This document shows, one piece after another, positions 24,990 through 34,716 of a stretch of DNA of 64,000 nucleotides. A model generated the notes under the pieces. The model was not told the origin of the DNA, did not search any database, and saw only the letters and a program-made list of their open reading frames with translations. Position 1 is the first letter of the stretch. Each line of letters opens with the position of its first letter. The position numbers and the translations under genes were made by a program. Origin of the DNA: Streptomyces sp. SS1-1 (GTDB lineage: Bacteria > Actinomycetota > Actinomycetes > Streptomycetales > Streptomycetaceae); the NCBI RefSeq assembly GCF_008973465.1, contig NZ_WBXN01000004.1, forward strand, positions 7,232,501 to 7,296,500, in the 5' to 3' direction.

Positions 24990-27565
24990 CCGTCCGTCCC
25001 GTGCACCCGGATCCGCTGCCCGTCCTGGATCAGCCGGGTCGCCCCCTCCACCCCGACCACGGCCGGCAGGCCGTACTCCCGGGCGATCACCGCGCCGTGC
25101 GTCATCAGACCGCCCACCTCCGTCACCAGGCCCGCGATCCCCACGAACAGCGGTGACCAGCTGGGGTCCGTGAACGGGGTGACCAGGATGTCGCCCGCCT
25201 CCAGATCGGCGTCCGCCATGTCGAGGACGACCCGGGCCCGGCCCTCCACGGTCCCCCCGGACACCGCCAGACCGGCCAGCGCCCCCTCCGGCACGTCGTC
25301 GCGCCGGTACGAGCCCGACAGGGCCACCCCGTCCGAGGTGAGCACCCGGGGCGGGGTGAGCGCCTGGTACGACCGGAAGGCGTCCTTGCGGCGCCGCACC
25401 AGCCCCGCGTCCACCCGGCGCGTGCGCACCGCCTGCTCGAACTCGTCGAACGTCAGGTGGTGGACGTCGTCCCGGTCGGCGAGGACACCGGCCCGCACCA
25501 GCTCGTCGGCCTCCCGCAGCAGCGCCTGCCGGTAGACGAAGGAGCGGCTGACGATGGCGTACTTCGGGTACTCCCGGTAGCCGGCGAACGCGCGGACCTG
25601 CGCGATCATCCGGCGGGTCGCGTCGGCCCTGCGCTCCCCGTCCGGCAGCTCCCGCAGCCGCTCCAGCACCTCGCGCTCCTTAGCGAGCGCCCTGCGCCGG
25701 CCCTCCTCGAAACGGCGCGCGGCGGCGCCCGGTTCGAAGCCGCGGACATGGTCGAGGACGACCGGCACCAGCGCGCTGGGCCGCTCCCGCCAGCGGGGCC
25801 GCGTGATGTCGATCTCGCCGACGCAGCGCATGCCGTACCGGTCGAGGTACGCCTCGATGGCGTCCCGCGCCTCCACACCACCGGGGACCTTGGGCAGCTC
25901 GTCCAGGAAGCCGTCGTCCTCGACGCCCTGGAGGAAGGCGACCACCTCGGGGTGCCCGCGGACCACGTCGGCGACGTCGAGCAGCGCCAGCCCCATCTGC
26001 GAGGTCACGTTGTCGGGGGCGGACAGGGTGAGCGTGTCGGCGGCGTTCTTCTCGCCGAGCCAGTCCTCCAGCCGGTCGTTGAGCCACCAGGTGGCCTCCA
26101 TGCCCGCCATGATGGCGCGGATGTTCAGCGGATCACCGACCACCCGCTTGTGCTCCTCGAACGCCTCCCGCAGGAACGCGAACAGCGCGGGACCGCTCTT
26201 CGTGCGGATGTCCCGCTCCAGCGCGTGCTGGGAGCGCCGGCTGCGCTCGATCAGCTCGGTGACGACGGCGGGATCGGTCTCCTCCGGGACGTCGCCGTCA
26301 CCGGCGGGCGGCTGCCCACCGCCCGCCTCCGCGGGCGCCGGCCCGAACTCGCCGTTCTCCAGGACCGTTTCCAGCGCGTCCCGGGTCAGCGGGTCGCCGC
26401 GGCCGACGACGTCCAGGAGAGCGGCCCGGCTCCCGGGCGCCTCCAGCCGGGCGGTGGCGTCGACGAACAGCCGCCCGCCGGCCTCGTACATCGGTGCCAG
26501 GGCCGTCAGCTGCCAGACCGACAGGCCCAGGGGCTTCATGGCGTCGGTCATCATCTGCTGGTGCCCGACGGAGAGATAGACGCGGAAGGCGTCGTCGTCC
26601 CGCTCGGGGACGGGGAACAGGGTGGTGATCGGCCGGCTCTGCACGATGTGGAAACCGTTGTCGTCCAGGCACCACTCGATGTCCTGGGGGCTGCCGAAGT
26701 GCGCCTCGATCCGCCGGCCGAGCGCGACCAGCTCCACGGCATGACGGTCCGTCAATACCGGTTCCCGCTGCCGCTGTTCCTCGACGGGCGTCTCCCGTGT
26801 CCCGCCGCCGGGCAGGGCGTGCAGGGCGCGCCGCTTCACGGCGGTCGTCCGCTCGACGACCTCGCCGTCCCGCACCGCGAGGACGTCCGGGTCCACCAGC
26901 CCCGACACCAGTGATTCGCCGAGCCCCAGGCCGGCGTCCACGGTCGCCGTGCGGCGGTCGCCCGTGACCGGGTCGGCGGTGAACAGGATGCCGGACGCCC
27001 GCGGCACGACCATCCGCTGCACGACCACGGCCATGTGGACCGTACGGTGGTCGACGCCCTGACGCCCGCGGTAGGTCACCGCCCGCTCGGTGAACAGGGA
27101 GGCCCAGCACCGGCCGACGTGCCGGAGGATCTCCTGCGTGCCGACGACGTTCAGGTACGTGTCCTGCTGGCCCGCGAAGGACGCGGTCGGCAGGTCCTCG
27201 GCCGTCGCGCTGGACCGTACGGCGTACGCCGCGCCCTCACCGTGGCGGGCGAGCGCGCCGGTGATCGCCGCCGCCACCTCGTCCGGGAGCGGCGTCCCCT
27301 CGATGGCCCGGCGCAGTCGGGCGGCGAGGGAACGGAGCGCCTCCCGGTCGCCGGCGTCCACGCGGGACAGCCGGTCGAGCAGTTCCTCGACCCCGGTGGC
27401 CTCCTCCATGATCCGCCGGAAGGCGTGCGTCGTCACACAGAACCCGGCCGGCACCCGGACCCCGTCGATCCGGGACAGCTCGCCCAGGCAGGCGCCCTTG
27501 CCGCCGGCCTCGGCGAGCCCCGTCGCGTCGACGTCCCGAAGATCCACCACCAGACGCCCGCTCAT
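24968..27565 (-). CDS. rph: Rifampin phosphotransferase (rifamycin-inactivating)
   Basis: An 865-residue enzyme that phosphorylates rifamycins at the C21 hydroxyl using ATP (yielding AMP and phosphate). The order is ATP-grasp domain (about 1-320: GGKGACLGELSR, YAVRSSATAEDLPTASFAGQQDTYLNV), a rifampin-binding domain starting VYLSVGHQQMMTDAMKPLGLSVWQL (about 340-760) and a C-terminal swivelling phosphohistidine domain with the catalytic His823 in GLMTHGAVIAREYGLP. Length and the MMTDAMKPLG segment separate RPH from PEP synthase. ATG at 27565 fits the family length. A consensus Rifamycin Associated Element lies 128 bp upstream, strong independent support. The 3' end overlaps the convergent ATPase gene by 22 bp. 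Expression is probably rifamycin-inducible. Confidence 0.94.
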   Translation of the reverse strand: MSGRLVVDLRDVDATGLAEAGGKGACLGELSRIDGVRVPAGFCVTTHAFRRIMEEATGVEELLDRLSRVDAGDREALRSLAARLRRAIEGTPLPDEVAAAITGALARHGEGAAYAVRSSATAEDLPTASFAGQQDTYLNVVGTQEILRHVGRCWASLFTERAVTYRGRQGVDHRTVHMAVVVQRMVVPRASGILFTADPVTGDRRTATVDAGLGLGESLVSGLVDPDVLAVRDGEVVERTTAVKRRALHALPGGGTRETPVEEQRQREPVLTDRHAVELVALGRRIEAHFGSPQDIEWCLDDNGFHIVQSRPITTLFPVPERDDDAFRVYLSVGHQQMMTDAMKPLGLSVWQLTALAPMYEAGGRLFVDATARLEAPGSRAALLDVVGRGDPLTRDALETVLENGEFGPAPAEAGGGQPPAGDGDVPEETDPAVVTELIERSRRSQHALERDIRTKSGPALFAFLREAFEEHKRVVGDPLNIRAIMAGMEATWWLNDRLEDWLGEKNAADTLTLSAPDNVTSQMGLALLDVADVVRGHPEVVAFLQGVEDDGFLDELPKVPGGVEARDAIEAYLDRYGMRCVGEIDITRPRWRERPSALVPVVLDHVRGFEPGAAARRFEEGRRRALAKEREVLERLRELPDGERRADATRRMIAQVRAFAGYREYPKYAIVSRSFVYRQALLREADELVRAGVLADRDDVHHLTFDEFEQAVRTRRVDAGLVRRRKDAFRSYQALTPPRVLTSDGVALSGSYRRDDVPEGALAGLAVSGGTVEGRARVVLDMADADLEAGDILVTPFTDPSWSPLFVGIAGLVTEVGGLMTHGAVIAREYGLPAVVGVEGATRLIQDGQRIRVHGTDGYIELLS

Positions 27566-27692
27566 CGCGCCCCCTCCGGCACGGCCGCCCCGCGGGGACG
27601 GTGGGAGCGTGGGTACGCCGACAACACCACAAGCACGTCGAGCCCTCATTTCCGCAGGCAGTGGCAACGGCCGACGATTCTGCGCCCCCGTG

Positions 27693-27712
27693 GGGGCCTT
27701 GCCGCAAGCCCC
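27693..27712 (-). promoter_or_regulatory. Rifamycin Associated Element (RAE)
   Basis: On the minus strand this reads GGGGCTTGCGGCAAGGCCCC, an inverted repeat identical, as I recall it, to the published RAE consensus found upstream of actinobacterial rifamycin-inactivating genes. It is oriented with and located upstream of rph. Confidence 0.93.
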
Positions 27713-27731
27713 CGGGTGGGCTATACGTTGA

Positions 27732-27762
27732 GAAGGGCGAGGAGAAGATCTCCTCGCCCTTC
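27732..27762 (-). terminator. Strong hairpin between catalase and rph
   Basis: A 13-bp perfect stem (GAAGGGCGAGGAG and its complement) with a 5-base loop. It lies 60 bp after the catalase stop and just upstream of the RAE, so it probably ends catalase transcripts and insulates rph. Confidence 0.8.
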
Positions 27763-27821
27763 GTGTTCAGGCGTCCGCCTCGCCCCTCGCGCCGGGGCGT
27801 CCACGCGGACGCCCGCGTCCC

Positions 27822-30098
<2,277 letters not shown>

Positions 30099-30488
30099 CG
30101 CTATCGTTCCTCTGCTTCCTGCCGGCCACGGCCGGCCGGCGACCCGTGCCGGCTGCCGTGAGGTCCGGCGCCGGGTACCCGGTTGTGCCGGACATATCCC
30201 CCGCCCCGGCAGTCCCGTACGCCCCATACGTCCCATCGGACCAGGCCGCTCAAGAGAAACACCCCGTACGTTCGCCCGCATGCCGACCGAGCGTCTCGAT
30301 GCCTCCGCCGTAGCGAGGCGGGCAAGGGACGGTCAGCGGTGATCGTCTGGCGATCCGTTCTTCGTATCTTCCGATCGGTCGGTGTCGTTCCCGCGCAGGC
30401 CGCCTCCCGGCCCCCTCGGATCGTCCTACGGTCTCGTTCGCGGGCCCGGATCCGGCGCCCGTCAGAGCACCGACAAGGGGAGGCGCAG
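30099..30488. other. Divergent intergenic region, catalase / roadblock gene
   Basis: 390 bp without a supported gene. A 12-bp perfect palindrome CCGGGTACCCGG lies at 30171-30182, 73 bp upstream of the catalase start. GGGTAC within it resembles a sigmaB -10, but I find no GTTT at the right spacing. No other clear site. Confidence 0.4.
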
Positions 30489-30863
30489 ATGGCGAACGTG
30501 GAAGTGACGCTGAAGGAGATGATGGCGGGGATCGAGGGGGCGCTGGGCGCGGCGGTGGTCGACTACACCAGCGGCATGGCCCTCGGCACCCTCGGCGGGG
30601 GGAAGGACCTGGACCTGAACGTCGCCGCCGCGGGGAACACGGACGTCATCCGCGCCAAGGTGCGGACCATGGAGCACCTCGGCCTCAAGGGCGCGGTGGA
30701 GGACATCCTGATCACGCTGAACAACCAGTACCACGTCATCCGGCTGGTCGCCGGGCGCAGCGGCAACGGGCTGTTCCTGTACCTCGTCCTGGACAAGGCC
30801 CGCTCCAACCTCGCCATGGCCCGCCACCAGCTCAAGCGGCTCGAGGAACAGCTCGAGGTCTGA
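30489..30863 (+). CDS. Orphan roadblock/LC7-fold protein
   Basis: A 124-residue protein. The sequence EMMAGIEGALGAAVVDYTSGMALGTLGG, a central ITLNNQYHVIRLVAG and FLYLVLDKARSNLAMARHQLKRLEEQL fit the roadblock/LC7 alpha-beta sandwich (profilin-like), which forms dimers and regulates small GTPases. In Streptomyces, roadblock proteins usually sit in conservons (kinase, roadblock, DUF742, GTPase). None of those partners is present here, so this is an orphan. ATG 30489 follows GGGGAGGCGC. Role unknown. Confidence 0.7.
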   Translation: MANVEVTLKEMMAGIEGALGAAVVDYTSGMALGTLGGGKDLDLNVAAAGNTDVIRAKVRTMEHLGLKGAVEDILITLNNQYHVIRLVAGRSGNGLFLYLVLDKARSNLAMARHQLKRLEEQLEV

Positions 30864-30899
30864 ACCCGCGACCGCTCCGGGCCGCCGTGCGCCCACGAG

Positions 30900-30915
30900 T
30901 TGAAGACTTCTTCAA
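30900..30915. promoter_or_regulatory. ArsR/SmtB-type operator
   Basis: TTGAAGACTTCTTCAA contains TGAA-N6-TTCA, the core pattern of metal-sensor ArsR/SmtB operators, with arms TTGAAG/CTTCAA. It lies 142 bp upstream of an ArsR-family gene, suggesting autoregulation. Confidence 0.55.
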
Positions 30916-31056
30916 GTCATCACATGGAGAGGGCCGCACTTCGTGAACGCCGGCCGCCCGGGCCCAGCAAGATGAGTGGGACCCCCATGACGCGACCGGC
31001 CCCCGGGTCCGTCGCGTCATGGGGACAGGCACCTACGGACCGGCAGGAAGAGCGTG

Positions 31057-31443
31057 ATGCAAGTTCCCCTCTATCAAGCCAAGGCGGAGTTCTTCCGCAT
31101 GCTCGGGCACCCGGCACGCATCAGGGTGCTGGAACTGCTGCAGCACGGACCGGTCCAGGTCCGGGACCTGCTCGCCGACATCGAGATCGAACCCTCCAGC
31201 CTCTCGCAGCAGCTGGCGGTGCTGCGGCGCGCGGGCATCGTGGTCTCCATCCGGGAGGGTTCGACCGTCAGCTACGCGCTCGCCGGTGGTGACGTGGCCG
31301 AACTGCTCCGGGCCGCCCGGCGCATCCTCACCGAGCTGCTGGCCGGCCGTAACCAGCTCCTCGCGGAGCTGCAGCAGTCCGACGGCCCCGCGCCGCCGGT
31401 GGCCGCGGCCGCCCGGCAGCCCGGCGGTGACGGCCCGGGCTGA
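31057..31443 (+). CDS. ArsR/SmtB-family regulator
   Basis: A 128-residue winged-helix repressor. KAEFFRMLGHPARIRVLELLQHGPVQVRDLLADIEIEPSSLSQQLAVLRRAGIVVSIREGSTVSYALA covers helices 1-4 and the wing (residues 8-78). No ELCVCD-type metal-binding loop is seen (the protein lacks cysteine), so the classic alpha-3 arsenic/zinc site is absent; it may sense something else or use another site. The C-terminal 45 residues are Leu- then Pro/Ala-rich. ATG 31057 has GGAAG six bases upstream; GTG 31054 is directly before it. It precedes the GH76 gene by 84 bp, but coupling is uncertain. Confidence 0.87.
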   Translation: MQVPLYQAKAEFFRMLGHPARIRVLELLQHGPVQVRDLLADIEIEPSSLSQQLAVLRRAGIVVSIREGSTVSYALAGGDVAELLRAARRILTELLAGRNQLLAELQQSDGPAPPVAAAARQPGGDGPG

Positions 31444-31527
31444 CGAGGGCTCTGGACAAGGTGGGCCCGCGGTGCTGTCGTGGACATGACGGAGTTCCGG
31501 TGGCGCGAGGGACAGGAGCCGAACGTC

Positions 31528-33390
31528 ATGCCGACACGTATGCGCCGTCTCGCCGGCGCCCTGGTGGCCCTGGTGACCGCCGCGGCCTGCCTCGCCGCCC
31601 TGCCCGCCCCGGCGCACGCCGCCCCGGCACCGGTGTGCGCCCTCGCCTGCGACACCCTCGACCCGTCGAAGGCACGGCAGGACGCCTTCCCGGTCGCCGA
31701 CCGCGTCGTCAACGGGCGCCTGCTGCGCCTGCACGTCTCCGACCCGGACTCCATGGCCTGGGCGAGCATCGACCGCGCCGTCACCGGCGACGCCGTATGG
31801 CTGGACCGGTCCTGGGACCGCGGCGCCACCTGGGAGCCCCTGCTCGGCAAGGCGTCCGTGCCGGCGACCTGGACCGGTACCCGCACCCTCATGTACAACC
31901 TCACCGATCCGGTCGCCCACCGGCGCGGCTGGATCCGGGCCTGCGGCGACGCGGCGGCCGTCACCTGCACCGACTGGGTGTACCCCACCGTGTGCGACGG
32001 CACGTCCTGTGACGGTGACGACCCCGCCGGGGCGACCGGCGACGACCGGCCGGTGCCGGCGGCCACCCTGTTCGGGCGGACCATCGACCTGCACGTGGAC
32101 CAGGCGCGCGGCATGGCCTGGGCGACGATCGCGCGGGGCGGCGCCGGCGACGAGATCTGGCTGGACCGCTCCTGGGACGGCGGCGCCACCTGGCCCGAGG
32201 GCTCCTCCCTGGGCCGTACGGCCGTACCGGCGGGCGCGTCCGCCACCCGGACCGTCATGATCGCGACCCGCGATCCGCGCGGCCTGCTGTACGGCGGGGC
32301 GGTACGGGCCTGCGGACGGGCGGCCGACCGCCAGGAGGGCGGCTGCACGGCGTGGGCACGGCCCGCCCCGACCCGCGCCCGGGCCGCGGCCGACGCGCTG
32401 ATGGCGTGGTACCGGACCGACGAGGGCTGGTGGCGGAGCAGCTGGTGGAACTCGGCGGTCGCCGTGACCACGGTGGCCGAGTTCGCGCACCGCACCGGCC
32501 GGCACGACTACGACTGGGCGATCGCCCGCACCTTCGAGCAGAACAAGGGCGTCTTCCCGGCCGGCGCGCGAAGCTCCGATCCCGTCGAGGGGCACTTCAT
32601 CAGCCGCGCGATCGACGACGCCGCCTGGTGGGCGGTGGCCTGGCTGACCGCGTACGACCTCACCCGTGAGCGGCGCTACCTCGACGAGGCCGTCACCATC
32701 ACGTCGTACGTGCACGGGTTCTGGGACCCGCGCACCTGCGGCGGCGGTGTGTGGTGGGACCGGGAGCGCACCTACAAGAACGCCGTCACCAACGGCCTGT
32801 ACCTGTGGCTGACGACCGCCCTGCACCAGCGGCTGCCCGGCGACACCCTGTGGGGCGGCCGGTCTGCGGCGGCCGCGGACTGGTACCTGGGCAGCGGACT
32901 GATCGACGCGGCCGGACTGGTGAACGACGGTCTGACGGCGAGCTGCGCCAACAACGGGCAGACGGTGTGGAGCTACAACCAGGGCCTCGCCCTCGGCGCA
33001 TTCACCCAGCTGTGGCGCACCACCGGCGAGACCCGGTACCTGGACACGGCCCGCCGCCTCGCCGACGCGGCCATCACCTCACCCCGGCTGACCCGCGACG
33101 GCGTCCTGACCGAGTCCTGCGACATCGGCACCGCGTCCTGCGACGACAACCAGAAGCAGTTCAAAGGCATCTTCGTCCGCCATCTCGCCGACCTCGCCGA
33201 CGCCACCGGGTCGGCGACCTACCGCGCCTACCTCACCCGCCAGGCCGACTCCGTCTGGGACCACGACCGGGACCCGCTCAACCGCCTGGGCCAGCGCTGG
33301 GCCGGCACCACCCCCGACCCGGCGGACTGGCGGACACAGGCCAGCGCCCTGGAAGCGCTCACCGCGGTGGAGGTCCCAGGGCGCCGGTGA
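31528..33390 (+). CDS. Secreted GH76-type alpha-1,6-mannanase with duplicated N-terminal module
   Basis: A 620-residue exported protein. Signal peptide RRLAGALVALVTAAACLAALPAPAHA ends near residue 32. Residues about 50-165 and 170-280 are two copies of the same module, each with GR...LHV...MAWA, GD.xWLDRSWD.GATW and a final ACG. I do not recognise this module; it may bind carbohydrate. Residues about 285-620 are a GH76 (alpha/alpha)6 barrel with the paired catalytic aspartates Asp363-Asp364 in AIDDAAWW and TNGLYLWLTTAL further on. GH76 enzymes cut alpha-1,6-mannan of fungal or mycobacterial type. ATG 31528 follows AGGAG nine bases upstream. Confidence 0.86.
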   Translation: MPTRMRRLAGALVALVTAAACLAALPAPAHAAPAPVCALACDTLDPSKARQDAFPVADRVVNGRLLRLHVSDPDSMAWASIDRAVTGDAVWLDRSWDRGATWEPLLGKASVPATWTGTRTLMYNLTDPVAHRRGWIRACGDAAAVTCTDWVYPTVCDGTSCDGDDPAGATGDDRPVPAATLFGRTIDLHVDQARGMAWATIARGGAGDEIWLDRSWDGGATWPEGSSLGRTAVPAGASATRTVMIATRDPRGLLYGGAVRACGRAADRQEGGCTAWARPAPTRARAAADALMAWYRTDEGWWRSSWWNSAVAVTTVAEFAHRTGRHDYDWAIARTFEQNKGVFPAGARSSDPVEGHFISRAIDDAAWWAVAWLTAYDLTRERRYLDEAVTITSYVHGFWDPRTCGGGVWWDRERTYKNAVTNGLYLWLTTALHQRLPGDTLWGGRSAAAADWYLGSGLIDAAGLVNDGLTASCANNGQTVWSYNQGLALGAFTQLWRTTGETRYLDTARRLADAAITSPRLTRDGVLTESCDIGTASCDDNQKQFKGIFVRHLADLADATGSATYRAYLTRQADSVWDHDRDPLNRLGQRWAGTTPDPADWRTQASALEALTAVEVPGRR

Positions 33391-33472
33391 CGCCGGAGTC
33401 GGCCGGTGGGCATGCCGCGACGCCCGGAGGACGGCTTCTCCGCCGACCGGGCCGCCCGACGGAGCCCCCGTG

Positions 33473-34405
33473 TCACCGGCGCGCGGAGTGGGCGACCCGC
33501 TCGCGGGTGGGTCGTCCGCCGTTCTGGTGGCGCAGCCGCACCTCCACGTGCCCGTCGGTGATCCGGGTCTCGAACGAGGGCTGCGGGGCGGTGGCGGGAC
33601 CGCTGACGTTCCAGCCGTCCGACAGCCGGAAGACACTGCCGTGCCAGGGGCAGCGCACACAGCCGTCGGCGACCGTGCCCTCCGAAAGCGGCCCGGCGAG
33701 ATGACTGCACCGCTCGGCCAGCGCGTGCACCTGCCCGCCGGGCTCCCGCACGACCAGCACCGGTACGTCGTCGACGCTGCGCCGGACCGGCTCCCCGGCC
33801 GGGAAGTCGGCGACGGCCCCGACCCGGTGCCAGCCCTCCGTCACGACGTGCGGCACCTCCTCCGCGTGATTGGCGCCGGACGCCTGCCGGTAGGCGAGAT
33901 GGCCGCCCAGCATGCCGCCGACCCCGACCGCCGTCAGACCGAGGAAGCCGTACGCCCGGCCCGCCGCCTCGCGGCCCCGCAGGCGGCAGCTCAGCGAGGT
34001 GGCGTACAGGCCGACGGCGGCGATGTTGGACAGGGCGTGCACGAGACCGACGCGCTGCTGCTGCCGGTGCAGCTCGGCCCAGTCGACCCAGCCGGCGACG
34101 GCGGCGGGCCCCGCGGTCGCCAGCCCCAGCGCGACGAGCAGCCGGGACTCGCGGGAGCGGCCGGGGCGCAGATCCAGGACGGCCGCCGACATCCAGCTGC
34201 CGATGGGCACCTGCACCATCAGCGGATGCAGCGGATGCCCCAGCCACCGGCCGTGCAGCGCGTCGCGGCCGCGCCCCAGGGGCAGGGCCCGCACCCCCGA
34301 GCGCAGCGCATCGATGACTCTGTCGGCCGCGGGCTCGCGCTCCAGGCGGTCCAGCAGCGACAGGACGCGGTTCCGTCCCAGTGGACGGCGTGGCGATTCG
34401 CTCAT
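33473..34405 (-). CDS. Rieske 2Fe-2S protein with DUF2231 membrane domain
   Basis: A 310-residue protein. The N-terminal half (about 50-190) is a DUF2231 four-helix membrane domain (LGHPLHPLMVQVPIGSWMSAAVLDL, then AVAGWVDWAEL). The C-terminal half (about 205-300) is a Rieske ferredoxin domain with Cys233-x-His235 (RCSHLAGPL) and Cys252-x2-His255 (CPWHGSVF), the full cluster-ligand set. It probably moves electrons at the membrane, but the donor and acceptor are unknown. ATG 34405 begins the conserved DUF2231 leader. It diverges from the PAS-GAF-SpoIIE gene. Confidence 0.88.
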   Translation of the reverse strand: MSESPRRPLGRNRVLSLLDRLEREPAADRVIDALRSGVRALPLGRGRDALHGRWLGHPLHPLMVQVPIGSWMSAAVLDLRPGRSRESRLLVALGLATAGPAAVAGWVDWAELHRQQQRVGLVHALSNIAAVGLYATSLSCRLRGREAAGRAYGFLGLTAVGVGGMLGGHLAYRQASGANHAEEVPHVVTEGWHRVGAVADFPAGEPVRRSVDDVPVLVVREPGGQVHALAERCSHLAGPLSEGTVADGCVRCPWHGSVFRLSDGWNVSGPATAPQPSFETRITDGHVEVRLRHQNGGRPTRERVAHSARR

Positions 34406-34716
34406 GCCGGCCCGGGTCCCCACCCCCGGGACGTGGCAAACGAGCCCGTCGACCGCCCCCGCGGAGCCCGTCTGGCGGACCATGGAAGGCAGGAGTGATG
34501 TGCTGACCGAGGCGACGGGTTGATCATGGTGTGGGTCGTGTGCCGGGTGCCGGACCGCCGGGAGGACGGAGGGCGCTCGGCGGTCCCGGCGAGTCCCCTG
34601 GCCGTCGTACGCCCCGTGCCGCATCGTGAACAGGTCGCCGACCTGTGGGAAGAACGCCGTCATCGGCGGGGTGCGGACAGCGGTACGCCGGTGGGACGGG
34701 AAGAGGGGCGAGTGTG
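34406..34716. other. Divergent intergenic region, Rieske / SpoIIE genes
   Basis: 311 bp. A 65-codon frame starting TTG at 34520 ends in TGATG overlapping the downstream ATG, but its codon bias is weak and I do not call it. No clear operator is seen. Promoters for both genes must lie here. Confidence 0.4.

Noticed and set aside
30171..30182. Palindrome CCGGGTACCCGG as a sigmaB promoter or operator for katE
   Set aside because: No GTTT at the correct distance and the dyad is GC-simple; kept only as a note.
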